64,000 nucleotides of DNA from Euwallacea fornicatus (Eukaryota; Arthropoda; Insecta; Coleoptera; Curculionidae), in contig NW_027096008.1 in assembly GCF_040115645.1 (NCBI RefSeq), forward strand, positions 806,001 through 870,000, read 5' to 3'. This document shows, in pieces, positions 51,213 to 63,884 of the stretch. The notes below the pieces were generated by a model, which saw only the letters and a program-made list of their open reading frames with translations, was not told the origin of the DNA and searched no databases. The stretch's first letter is position 1. Each line of letters starts with the position of its first letter. A program made the translations under genes and the position numbers.

Positions 51213-51916
51213 ACTTTATGTGCTCAAACACACAACTTTTGTGACTTTTCAAACTTTGAAGCTCGATAACTTCGGCAAATGTGGACCAAATTTGTTAAAC
51301 AAAGTGTCAAATTAATTAGCTCGACGAGATTTTGAATATGTCACAACACATCATGATTGCATCTTGTTGAATTTCCAAGAAAAATAGTACTTTTTGTGCT
51401 CAAACACACAAGTTTTGTGACTTTTCCAATTTTGAAGCTCGATAACTTTGGCAAATGTGGACCAAATTTGTTAAACAAAGTGTCAAATTAATCAGCTCAA
51501 CGAGATTTTAAAGATGTCACAACACATCATGATTACATCTTGTTGAACTTCCAAGAAAAATAGTACTTTATGTGCTCAAACACACAACTTTTGTGACTTT
51601 TCAAACTTTGAAGCTCGATAACTTCGGCAAATGTGGACCAAATTTGTTAAACAAAGTGTCAAATTAATTAGCTCGACGAGATTTTGAATATGTCACAACA
51701 CATCATGATTGCATCTTGTTGAATTTCCAAGAAAAATAGTACTTTTTGTGCTCAAACACACAAGTTTTGTGACTTTTCCAATTTTGAAGCTCGATAACTT
51801 TGGCAAATGTGGACCAAATTTGTTAAACAAAGTGTCAAATTAATCAGCTCAACGAGATTTTAAAGATGTCACAACACATCATGATTACATCTTGTTGAAC
51901 TTCCAAGAAAAATAGT
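51213..51916 (+). repeat. T-U two-monomer tandem duplication (352 bp)
   Basis: T at 51213 and 51565 each precedes U (51389 and 51741). The copies differ mainly by TAGA against TAGT before the first T. This is the simplest two-unit duplication in the window. Confidence 0.8.
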
Positions 51917-54380
51917 ACTTTATGTGCTCAAACACACATATTTTGTGACTTTTCAAACTTTGAAGCTCGATAACTTTGGCAAATGTGGACCAAATTTGTT
52001 AACCAAAGTGTTAAATTAATCAGCTCGACGAGATCTTTAAAATAACACAACACATCATGATTGCATCTTGTTGAATTTCCAAGAAAAATAGTACTTTATG
52101 TCCTCAAACACACAACTTTTATGACTTTTCCAATTTTGAAGCTCGATAACTTTGGCAAATGTGGACCAAATTTGTTAACCAAAGTGTCAAATTAATCAGC
52201 TCGACGAGATTTTTAAAATGACACAACAATTCATGATTGCATCTTGTTGAATTTCCAAGAGAAATAGTACTTTATGTGCTCAAACACACAACTTTTGTGA
52301 CTTTTCAAACTTTGAAGCTCGATAGCTTCGGCAAATGAAGACCAAATTTGTTAAACAAAGTGTCAAATTAATCAGCTCGACGAGATTTTGAATATGTCAC
52401 AACACATCATGATTGCATCTTGTTGAATTTCCAAGAAAAATAGTACTTTATGTGCTCAAACACACAACTTTTGTGACTTTTCCAATTTTGAAGCTCGATA
52501 ACTTTGGCAAATGTGGACCAAATTTGTTAACCAAAGTGTCAAATTAATCAGCTCAACGAGATTTTAAAGATGTCACAACACATCATGATTACATCTTGTT
52601 GAACTTCCAAGAAAAATAGTACTTTATGTGCTCAAACACACAACTTTTGTGACTTTTCAAAATTTGAAGCTCGAAAGCTTCGGCAAATGAAGACCAAATT
52701 TCTTAAACAAAGTGTCAAATTAATCAGCTCAACGAGATTTTGAAGATGTCACAACACATGATGATTGCATCTTGTTGAACTTCCAAGAAAAATAGTACTT
52801 TATGTGCTCAAACACACATATTTTGTGACTTTTCAAACTTTGAAGCTCGATAGCTTCGGCAAATGAAGACCAAATTTCTTAAACAAAGTGTCAAAGTAAT
52901 CACCTCAACGAGATTTTGAAGATGTCACAACACATGATGATTGCATCTTGTTGAATTTCCAAGAAAAATAGTACTTTATGTGCTCAAACACACAACTGTT
53001 GTGACTTTTCAAAATTTGAAGCTCGAAAGCTTCGGCAAATGAAGACCAAATTTCTTAAACAAAGTGTCAAATTAATCAGCTCAACGAGATTTTGAATATG
53101 TCACAACACATCATGATTGCATCTTGTTGAATTTCCAAGAAAAATAGTACTTTATGTGCTCAAACACACATATTTTGTGACTTTTCAAATTTTGAAGCTC
53201 GATAGCTTCGGCAAATGAAGACCAAATTTCTTAAACAAAGTGTCAAAGTAATCACCTCAACGAGATTTTAAAGATGTCACAACACATGATGATTGCATCT
53301 TGTTGAATTTCCAAGAAAAATAGTACTTTATGTGCTCAAACACACATATTTTGTGACTTTTCAAACTTTGAAGCTCGATAACTTCGGCAAATGTGGACCA
53401 AATTTGTTAAACAAAGTGTCAAATTAATCAGCTCGACGAGATTTTGAATATGTCACAACACATCATGATTGCATCTTGATGAATTTCCAAGAAAAATAGT
53501 ACTTTATGTGCTCAAACACACAACTTTTGTGACTTTTCAAACTTTGAAGCTCGATAGCTTCGGCAAATGAAGACCAAATTTGTTAAACAAAGTGTCAAAT
53601 TAATCAGCTCGACGAGATTTTGAATATGTCACAACACATCATGATTGCATCTTGTTGAATTTCCAAGAAAAATAGTACTTTATGTGCTCAAACACACATA
53701 TTTTGTGACTTTTCAAACTTTGAAGCTCGATAACTTTGGCAAATGTGGACCAAATTTGTTAAACAAAGTGTCAAATTAATCAGCTCGACGAGATTTTAAA
53801 GATGTCACAACACATCATGATTACATCTTGTTGAACTTCCAAGAAAAATAGTACTTTATGTGCTCAAACACACAACTTTTGTGACTTTTCAAACTTTGAA
53901 GCTCGATAGCTTCGGCAAATGAAGATCAAATTTGTTAAACAAAGTGTCAAATTAATCAGCTCGACGAGATTTTGAATATGTCACAACACATCATGATTGC
54001 ATCTTGTTGAATTTCCAAGAAAAATAGTACTTTATGTGCTCAAACACACATATTTTGTGACTTTTCAAATTTTGAAGCTCGATAACTTTGGCAAATGTGG
54101 ACCAAATTTGTTAACCAAAGTGTCAAATTAATCAGCTCCACGAGATCTTTAAAATGACACAACAATTCATGATTGCATCTTGTTGAATTTCCAAGAAAAA
54201 TAGTACTTTATGTGCTCAAACACACAACTTTTGTGACTTTTCCAATTTTGAAGCTCGATAACTTTGGCAAATGTGGACCAAATTTGTTAAACAAAGTGTC
54301 AAATTAATCAGCTCAACGAGATTTTAAATATGTCACAACACATCATGATTACATCTTGTTGAATTTCCAAGAAAAATAGA
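51917..54380 (+). repeat. Y-Z-W-U-like, then P-Q-P, H, W, R, W, X
   Basis: M296-M309. Z at 52093 lies 1408 bp (8 units) from Z at 50685. P at 52973 has AACTGTTGTG. M304 (53325) has CTTGATGAATTT. From 53149 the order follows 46285 at 6864 bp. After the extra W unit at 53501 the offset becomes 7040 bp. Confidence 0.7.
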
Positions 54381-55857
54381 ACTTTATGTGCTCAAACACA
54401 CAACTTTTGTGACTTTTCAAACTTTGAAGCTCGATAGCTTCGGCAAATGTGGACCAAATTTGTTAAACAAAGTGTCAAATTAATCAGCTCAACGAGATTT
54501 TAAAGATGTCACAACACATCATGATTACATCTTGTTGAATTTCCAAGAAAAATAGAACTTTATGTGCTCAAACACACAACTTTTGTGACTTTTCAAACTT
54601 TGAAGCTCGATAGCTTCGGCAAATGAAGACCAAATTTGTTAAACAAAGTGTCAAATTAATCAGCTCGACGAGATTTTGAATATGTCACAACACATCATGA
54701 TTGCATCTTGTTGAATTTCCAAGAAAAATAGTACTTTATGTGCTCAAACACACATATTCTGTGACTTTTCAAATTTTGAAGCTCGATAACTTTGGCAAAT
54801 GTGGACCAAATTTGTTAACCAGAGTGTCAAATTAATCAGCTCCACGAGATCTTTAAAATGACACAACAATTCATGATTGCATCTTGTTGAATTTCCAAGA
54901 AAAATAGTACTTTATGTGCTCAAACACACATATTTTGTGACTTTTCAAACTTTGAAGCTCGATAGCTTCGGCAAATGAAGACCAAATTTCTTAAACAAAG
55001 TGTCAAAGTAATCACCTCAACGAGATTTTAAAGATGTCACAACACATGATGATTGCATCTTGTTGAATTTCCAAGAAAAATAGTACTTTATGTGCTCAAA
55101 CACACAACTTTTGTGACTTTTCAAACTTTGAAGCTCGATAACTTCGGCAAATGTGGACCAAATTTCTTAAACAAAGTGTCAAAGTAATCACCTCAACGAG
55201 ATTTTAAAGATGTCACAACACATCATGATTACATCTTGTTGAACTTCCAAGAAAAATAGTACTTTATGTGCTCAAACACACAACTTTTGTGACTTTTCAA
55301 ACTTTGAAGCTCGATAGCTTCGGCAAATGAAGACCAACTTTGTTAAACAAAGTGTCAAATTAATCAGCTCGACGAGATTTTGAATATGTCACAACACATC
55401 ATGATTGCATCTTGTTGAATTTCCAAGAAAAATAATACTTTATGTGCTCAAACACACATATTTTGTTACTTTTCAAAATTTGAAGCTCGATAGCTTCGGC
55501 AAATGGAGACCAAATTTGTTAAACAAAGTGTCAAATTAATCAGCTCGTCGAGATTTTGAATATGTCACAACACATCATGATTGCATCTTGTTGAATTTCC
55601 AAGAAAAATAGTACTTTATGTGCTCAAACACACAACTTTTATGACTTTTCCAATTTTGAAGCTCGATAACTTTGGCAAATGTGGACCAAATTTATTAAAC
55701 AAAGTGTCAAATTAATCAGCTCGACGAGATCTTTAAAATGACACAACACACCATGATTACATCTTGTTGAACTTCCAAGAAAAATAGTACTTTATGTGCT
55801 CAAACACACAACTTTTGTGACTTTTCAAAATTTGAAGCTCGATAGCTTCGGCAAATG
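54381..55857 (+). repeat. Segment duplicated at 7040 bp, right copy
   Basis: This is the right-hand counterpart of 47341-48817, with the same TTAACCAGAGTG, CCAACTTTG, AATAATAC, TTTTGTTAC, AAATGGAGACC, CTCGTCGAG and CAAATTTATT marks at a constant offset of 40 monomers. Confidence 0.8.
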
Positions 55858-57969
55858 GAGACCAAATTTGTTAAACAAAGTGTCAAATTAATCAGCTCAA
55901 CGAGATTTTGAAGATGTCACAACACATGATGATTGCATCTTGTTGAACTTCCAAGAAAAATAGTACTTTATGTGCTCAAACACACATATTTTGTGACTTT
56001 TGAAACTTTGAAGCTCGATAGCTTCGGCAAATGAAGACCAAATTTCTTAAACAAAGTGTCAAAGTAATCACCTCAACGAGATTTTGAAGATGTCACAACA
56101 CATGATGATTGCATCTTGTTGAATTTCCAAGAAAAATAGTACTTTATGTGCTCAAACACACAACTTTTGAGACTTTTCAAAATTTGAAGCTCGAAAGCTT
56201 CGGCAAATGAAGACCAAATTTCTTAAACAAAGTGTCAAATTAATCAGCTCAACGAGATTTTGAAGATGTCACAACACATGATGATTGCATCTTGTTGAAC
56301 TTCCAAGAAAAATAGTACTTTATGTGCTCAAACACACATATTTTGTGACTTTTCAAACTTTGAAGCTCGATAGCTTCGGCAAATGAAGACCAAATTTCTT
56401 AAACAAAGTGTCAAAGTAATCACCTCAACGAGATTTTAAAGATGTCACAACACATGATGATTGCATCTTGTTGAACTTCCAAGAAAAATAGTACTTTATG
56501 TGCTCAAACACACAACTTTTGTGACTTTTCAAAATTTGAAGCTCGAAAGCTTCGGCAAATGAAGACCAAATTTCTTAAACAAAGTGTCAAATTAATCAGC
56601 TCAACGAGATTTTGAAGATGTCACAACACATGATGATTGCATCTTGTTGAACTTCCAAGAAAAATAGTACTTTATGTGCTCAAACACACATATTTTGTGA
56701 CTTTTCAAACTTTGAAGCTCGATAGCTTCGGCAAATGAAGACCAAATTTCTTAAACAAAGTGTCAAAGTAATCACCTCAACGAGATTTTGAAGATGTCAC
56801 AACACATGATGATTGCATCTTGTTGAATTTCCAAGAAAAATAGTACTTTATGTGCTCAAACACACAACTTTTGTGACTTTTCAAAATTTGAAGCTCGAAA
56901 GCTTCGGCAAATGAAGACCAAATTTCTTAAACAAAGTGTCAAATTAATCAGCTCAACGAGATTTTGAAGATGTCACAACACATGATGATTGCATCTTGTT
57001 GAACTTCCAAGAAAAATAGTACTTTATGTGCTCAAACACACATATTTTGTGACTTTTCAAACTTTGAAGCTCGATAGCTTCGGCAAATGAAGACCAAATT
57101 TCTTAAACAAAGTGTCAAAGTAATCACCTCAACGAGATTTTAAAGATGTCACAACACATGATGATTGCATCTTGTTGAATTTCCAAGAAAAATAGTACTT
57201 TATGTGCTCAAACACACATATTTTGTGACTTTTCAAATTTTGAAGCTCGATAACTTCGGCAAATGTGGACCAAATTTGTTAAACAAAGTGTCAAATTAAT
57301 CAGCTCGACGAGATTTTGAATATGTCACAACACATCATGATTGCATCTTGTTGAATTTCCAAGAAAAATAGTACTTTATGTGCTCAAACACACAACTTTT
57401 GTGACTTTTCCAATTTTGAAGCTCGATAACTTTGGCAAATGTGGACCAAATTTGTTAACCAAAGTGTCAAATTAATCAGCTCGACGAGATCTTTAAAATG
57501 ACACAACAATTCATGATTGCATCTTGTTGAATTTCCAAGAAAAATAGTACTTTATGTGCTCAAACACACAACTTTTGTGACTTTTCAAACTTTGAAGCTC
57601 GATAACTTCGGCAAATGTGGACCAAATTTGTTAAACAAAGTGTCAAATTAATTAGCTCGACGAGATTTTGAATATGTCACAACACATCATGATTGCATCT
57701 TGTTGAATTTCCAAGAAAAATAGTACTTTTTGTGCTCAAACACACAAGTTTTGTGACTTTTCCAATTTTGAAGCTCGATAACTTTGGCAAATGTGGACCA
57801 AATTTGTTAAACAAAGTGTCAAATTAATCAGCTCAACGAGATTTTAAAGATGTCACAACACATCATGATTACATCTTGTTGAACTTCCAAGAAAAATAGA
57901 ACTTTATGTGCTCAAACACACAACTTTTGTGACTTTTCAAACTTTGAAGCTCGATAGCTTCGGCAAATG
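55858..57969 (+). repeat. P/Q alternation, then Z-like-T-U-V
   Basis: M318 (end) to M330. Alternating P and Q-type units run from 55965 to 57196. Private marks are CTTTTGAAACTTTG (55965) and TTTTGAGAC (56141). A Z-like unit without the ATGTCC change (57373), T, U and a V-like unit follow. Confidence 0.7.
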
Positions 57970-59231
57970 TGGACCAAATTTGTTAACCAAAGTGTCAAAT
58001 TAATCAGCTCGACGAGATCTTTAAAATGACACAACACACCATGATTACATCTTGTTGAACTTCCAAGAAAAATAGTACTTTATGTGCTCAAACACACAAC
58101 TTTTGTGACTTTTCAAAATTTGAAGCTCGAAAGCATCGGCAAATGAAGACCAAATTTCTTAAACAAAGTGTCAAATTAATCAGCTCAACGAGATTTTGAA
58201 GATGTCACAACACATGATGATTGCATCTTGTTGAACTTCCAAGAAAAATAGTACTTTATGTGCTCAAACACACATATTTTGTTACTTTTCAAACTTTGAA
58301 GCTCGATAGCTTCGGCAAATGAAGACCAAATTTCTTAAACAAAGTGTCAAAGTAATCACCTCAACGAGATTTTAAAGATGTCACAACACATGATGATTGC
58401 ATCTTGTTGAATTTCCAAGAAAAATAGTACTTTATGTGCTCAAACACACATATTTTGTGACTTTTCAAACTTTGAAGCTCGATAACTTTGGCAAATGTGG
58501 ACCAAATTTGTTAAACAAAGTGTCAAATTAATCAGCTCGACGAGATTTTAAAGATGTCACAACACATCATGATTACATCTTGTTGAACTTCCAAGAAAAA
58601 TAGTACTTTATGTGCTCAAACACACAACTTTTGTGACTTTTCAAACTTTGAAGCTCGATAGCTTCGGCAAATGAAGACCAAATTTGTTAAACAAAGTGTC
58701 AAATTAATCAGCTCGACGAGATTTTGAATATGTCACAACACATCATGATTGCATCTTGTTGAATTTCCAAGAAAAATAGTACTTTATGTGCTCAAACACA
58801 CATATTTTGTGACTTTTCAAACTTTGAAGCTCGATAACTGCGGCAAATGTGGACCAAATTTGTTAAACAAAGTGTCAAATTAATCAGCTCGACGAGATTT
58901 TGAATATGTCACAACACATCATGATTGCATCTTGTTGAATTTCCAAGAAAAATAGTACTTTATGTGCTCAAACACACAACTTTTGTGACTTTTCAAACTT
59001 TGAAGCTCGATAGCTTCGGCAAATGAAGACCAAATTTCTTAAACAAAGTGTCAAATTAATCAGCTCAACGAGATTTTGAAGATGTCACAACACATGATGA
59101 TTGCATCTTGTTGAACTTCCAAGAAAAATAGTACTTTATGTGCTCAAACACACATATTTTGTGACTTTTGAAACTTTGAAGCTCGATAGCTTCGGCAAAT
59201 GAAGACCAAATTTCTTAAACAAAGTGTCAAA
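57970..59231 (+). repeat. Segment duplicated at +1936 bp, left copy
   Basis: This covers the end of M330 to part of M337: V end, P, Q' with TTTTGTTAC, R sister, W, H, a Q/P hybrid and a Q with CTTTTGAAACTTTG. Private here are AAAGCATCGGC (58077 unit) and ATAACTGCGGC (58781 unit). Confidence 0.8.
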
Positions 59232-59905
59232 GTAATCACCTCAACGAGATTTTGAAGATGTCACAACACATGATGATTGCATCTTGTTGAATTTCCAAGA
59301 AAAATAGTACTTTTTGTGCTCAAACACACAAGTTTTGTGACTTTTCCAATTTTGAAGCTCGATAACTTTGGCAAATGTGGACCAAATTTGTTAACCAAAG
59401 TGTCAAATTAATCAGCTCGACGAGATTTTTAAAATGACACAACAATTCATGATTGCATCTTGTTGAATTTCCAAGAGAAATAGTACTTTATGTGCTCAAA
59501 CACACAACTTTTGTGACTTTTCAAACTTTGAAGCTCGATAGCTTCGGCAAATGAAGACCAAATTTGTTAACCAAAGTGTCAAAGTAATCACCTCAACGAG
59601 ATTTTAAAGATGTCACAACACATGATGATTGCATCTTGTTGAACTTCCAAGAAAAATAGTACTTTATGTGCTCAAACACACAACTTTTGAGACTTTTCAA
59701 AATTTGAAGCTCGAAAGCTTCGGCAAATGAAGACCAAATTTCTTAAACAAAGTGTCAAATTAATCAGCTCAACGAGATTTTGAAGATGTCACAACACATG
59801 ATGATTGCATCTTGTTGAACTTCCAAGAAAAATAGTACTTTATGTGCTCAAACACACATATTTTGTGACTTTTCAAACTTTGAAGCTCGATAGCTTCGGC
59901 AAATG
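59232..59905 (+). repeat. Spacer monomers between 1936-bp copies
   Basis: M337 (end) to M341 (start): a U/Z hybrid (59309), W with a Q' end (59485), P with TTTTGAGAC (59661) and the first part of a Q/V hybrid (59837). Confidence 0.65.
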
Positions 59906-61167
59906 TGGACCAAATTTGTTAACCAAAGTGTCAAATTAATCAGCTCGACGAGATCTTTAAAATGACACAACACACCATGATTACATCTTGTTGAACTTCC
60001 AAGAAAAATAGTACTTTATGTGCTCAAACACACAACTTTTGTGACTTTTCAAAATTTGAAGCTCGAAAGCTTCGGCAAATGAAGACCAAATTTCTTAAAC
60101 AAAGTGTCAAATTAATCAGCTCAACGAGATTTTGAAGATGTCACAACACATGATGATTGCATCTTGTTGAACTTCCAAGAAAAATAGTACTTTATGTGCT
60201 CAAACACACATATTTTGTTACTTTTCAAACTTTGAAGCTCGATAGCTTCGGCAAATGAAGACCAAATTTCTTAAACAAAGTGTCAAAGTAATCACCTCAA
60301 CGAGATTTTAAAGATGTCACAACACATGATGATTGCATCTTGTTGAATTTCCAAGAAAAATAGTACTTTATGTGCTCAAACACACATATTTTGTGACTTT
60401 TCAAACTTTGAAGCTCGATAACTTTGGCAAATGTGGACCAAATTTGTTAAACAAAGTGTCAAATTAATCAGCTCGACGAGATTTTAAAGATGTCACAACA
60501 CATCATGATTACATCTTGTTGAACTTCCAAGAAAAATAGTACTTTATGTGCTCAAACACACAACTTTTGTGACTTTTCAAACTTTGAAGCTCGATAGCTT
60601 CGGCAAATGAAGACCAAATTTGTTAAACAAAGTGTCAAATTAATCAGCTCGACGAGATTTTGAATATGTCACAACACATCATGATTGCATCTTGTTGAAT
60701 TTCCAAGAAAAATAGTACTTTATGTGCTCAAACACACATATTTTGTGACTTTTCAAACTTTGAAGCTCGATAACTTCGGCAAATGTGGACCAAATTTGTT
60801 AAACAAAGTGTCAAATTAATCAGCTCGACGAGATTTTGAATATGTCACAACACATCATGATTGCATCTTGTTGAATTTCCAAGAAAAATAGTACTTTATG
60901 TGCTCAAACACACAACTTTTGTGACTTTTCAAACTTTGAAGCTCGATAGCTTCGGCAAATGAAGACCAAATTTCTTAAACAAAGTGTCAAATTAATCAGC
61001 TCAACGAGATTTTGAAGATGTCACAACACATGATGATTGCATCTTGTTGAACTTCCAAGAAAAATAGTACTTTATGTGCTCAAACACACATATTTTGTGA
61101 CTTTTGAAACTTTGAAGCTCGATAGCTTCGGCAAATGAAGACCAAATTTCTTAAACAAAGTGTCAAA
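59906..61167 (+). repeat. Segment duplicated at 1936 bp, right copy
   Basis: This is the right-hand counterpart of 57970-59231, with the same TTTTGTTAC and CTTTTGAAACTTTG marks 11 monomers downstream. It lacks the two private substitutions of the left copy. Confidence 0.8.
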
Positions 61168-62124
61168 TTAATCAGCTCAACGAGATTTTGAAGATGTCAC
61201 AACACATGATGATTGCATCTTGTTGAACTTCCAAGAAAAATAGTACTTTATGTGCTCAAACACACATATTTTGTGACTTTTCAAACTTTGAAGCTCGATA
61301 GCTTCGGCAAATGTGGACCAAATTTGTTAACCAAAGTGTCAAAGTAATCACCTCAACGAGATTTTAAAGATGTCACAACACATGATGATTGCATCTTGTT
61401 GAACTTCCAAGAAAAATAGTACTTTATGTGCTCAAACACACAACTTTTGTGACTTTTCAAAATTTGAAGCTCGAAAGCTTCGGCAAATGAAGACCAAATT
61501 TCTTAAACAAAGTGTCAAATTAATCAGCTCAACGAGATTTTGAAGATGTCACAACACATGATGATTGCATCTTGTTGAACTTCCAAGAAAAATAGTACTT
61601 TATGTGCTCAAACACACATATTTTGTGACTTTTCAAACTTTGAAGCTCGATAGCTTCGGCAAATGAATACCAAATTTCTTAAACAAAGTGTCAAAGTAAT
61701 CACCTCAACGAGATTTTGAAGATGTCACAACACATGATGACTGCATCTTGTTGAATTTCCAAGAAAAATAGTACTTTATGTGCTCAAACACACATATTTT
61801 GTGACTTTTCAAACTTTGAAGCTCGATAACTTCGGCAAATGTGGACCAAATTTCTTAAACAAAGTGTCAAATTAATTAGCTCGACGAGATTTTGAATATG
61901 TCACAACACATCATGATTGCATCTTGTTGAATTTCCAAGAAAAATAGTACTTTATGTGCTCAAACACACAACTTTTGTGACTTTTCAAACTTTGAGGCTC
62001 GATAACTTCGGCAAATGTGGACCAAATTTCTTAAACAAAGTGTCAAATTAATTAGCTCGACGAGATTTTGAATATGTCACAACACATCATGATTGCATCT
62101 TGTTGAATTTCCAAGAAAAATAGT
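61168..62124 (+). repeat. Mixed P, Q and T-like monomers
   Basis: M348 (end) to M353. Hybrids include M349 (61245: GATAGCTTCGG, GTGG, TTAACC, then GTAATCACC). Q at 61597 has AAATGAATACC. Two T-like units with TTTCTT (61773, 61949) are adjacent; the second has TTTGAGGCTCG. Confidence 0.65.
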
Positions 62125-62652
62125 ACTTTATGTGCTCAAACACACAACTTTTGTGACTTTTCCAATTTTGAAGCTCGATAACTTCGGCAAATGTGGACCA
62201 AATTTGTTAACCAAAGTGTCAAATTCATCAGCTCGACGAGATCTTTAAAATGACACAACAATTCATGATTGCATCTTGTTGAATTTCCAAGAAAAATAGT
62301 ACTTTATGTGCTCAAACACACAACTTTTGTGACGTTTCAAACTTTGAAGCTCGATAACTTCGGCAAATGTGGACCAAATTTGTTAACCAAAGTGTCAAAT
62401 TCATCAGCTCGACGAGATCTTTAAAATGACACAACAATTCATGATTGCATCTTGTTGAATTTCCAAGAAAAATAGTACTTTATGTGCTCAAACACACAAC
62501 TTTTGTGACTTTTCAAACTTTGAAGCTCGATAACTTCGGCAAATGTGGACCAAATTTGTTAACCAAAGTGTCAAATTCATCAGCTCGACGAGATCTTTAA
62601 AATGACACAACAATTCATGATTGCATCTTGTTGAATTTACAAGAAAAATAGT
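62125..62652 (+). repeat. Three adjacent units with private AAATTCATCAG
   Basis: M354-M356 share A-to-C at monomer position 102 (AAATTCATCAG in place of AAATTAATCAG), with AGATCTTTAAAATG and CAATTCATG. M355 and M356 differ only by GACGTTTC against GACTTTTC as far as I can see. The same base also occurs in B at 63181. Confidence 0.85.
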
Positions 62653-63884
62653 ACTTTATGTGCTCAAACACTCAACTTTTGTGACTTTTCAAATTTTGAA
62701 GCTCGATAACTTTGGCAAATGTGGACGAAATTTGTTAAACAAAGTGTCAAATTAATCAGCTCGACGAGATCTTTAAAATGACACAACAATTCATGATTGC
62801 ATCTTGTTGAATTTCCAAGAAAAATAGTACATTATGTGCTCAAACACACAACTTTTGTGACTTTTCAAACTTTGAAGCTCGATAGCTTCGGCAAATGAAG
62901 ACCAAATTTCTTAAACAAAGTGTCAAAGTCATCACCTCAACGAGATTTTGAAGATGTCACAACACATGATGATTGCATCTTGTTGAATTTCCAAGAAAAA
63001 TAGTACTTTATGTGCTCAAACACACAACTTTTGTGACTTTTCAAAATTTGAAGCTCGAAAGCTTCGGCAAATGAAGACCAAATTTCTTAAACAAAGTGTC
63101 AAATTAATCAGCTCAACGAGATTTTGAAGATGTCACAACACATGATGATTGCATCTTGTTGAACTTCCAAGAAAAATAATACTTTATGTGCTCAAACACA
63201 GATATTTTGTGACTTTTCAAACTTTGAAGCTCGATAACTTCGGCAAATGTGGACCAAATTTGTTAACCAAAGTGTCAAATTCATCAGCTCGACAAGGTTA
63301 TGAAGATGTCACAACACACCATGATTACATCTTGTTGAACTTCCAAGAAAAATAGTACTTTATATGCTCAAACACACATATTTTGTGACTTTTCAAACTC
63401 TGAAGCTCGATAACTTTGGCAAATGTGGACCAAATTTGTTACACAAAGTGTCAAAGTAATCACCTCAACGAGATTTTGAAGATGTCACAACACATGATGA
63501 TTGCATCTTGATGAACTTCCAAGAAAAATAGTACTTTATGTGCTCAAACACACAACTTTTGTGACTTTTCAAACTTTGAAGCTCGATAGCTTCGGCAAAT
63601 GAAGACCAAATTTCTTAAACAAAGTGTCAAAGTAATCACCTTAACGAGATTTTAAAGATGTCACAACACATGATAATTGCATCTTGTTGAATTTCCAAGA
63701 AAAATAGTACTTTATGTGCTCAAACACACAACTTTTGTGACTTTTCAAACTTTGAAGCTCGATAACTTCGGCAAATGTGGACCAAATTTGTTAAACAAAG
63801 TGTCAAATTAATTAGCTCGACGAGATTTTGAATATGTCACAACACATCATGATTGCATCTTGTTGAATTTCCAAGAAAAATAAT
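62653..63884 (+). repeat. Terminal mixed monomers with B and J
   Basis: M357-M363. M357 has AAACACTCAAC and GGACGAAATT. M358 has ACATTATG and AAAGTCATCACC. P is at 63005, a B/G hybrid at 63181 (CACAGATATT, then GACAAGGTTATG), M361 at 63357 has ACTTTATATG and TTACACAAAG, J is at 63533, and T at 63709. Confidence 0.7.

Noticed and set aside
63149..63355. 68-codon open frame on the plus strand
   Set aside because: It starts with TTG inside one monomer and runs through a B/G hybrid unit. It is open because AAATTCATCAG lacks the usual TAA. It is a by-product of repeat variation, not a gene.
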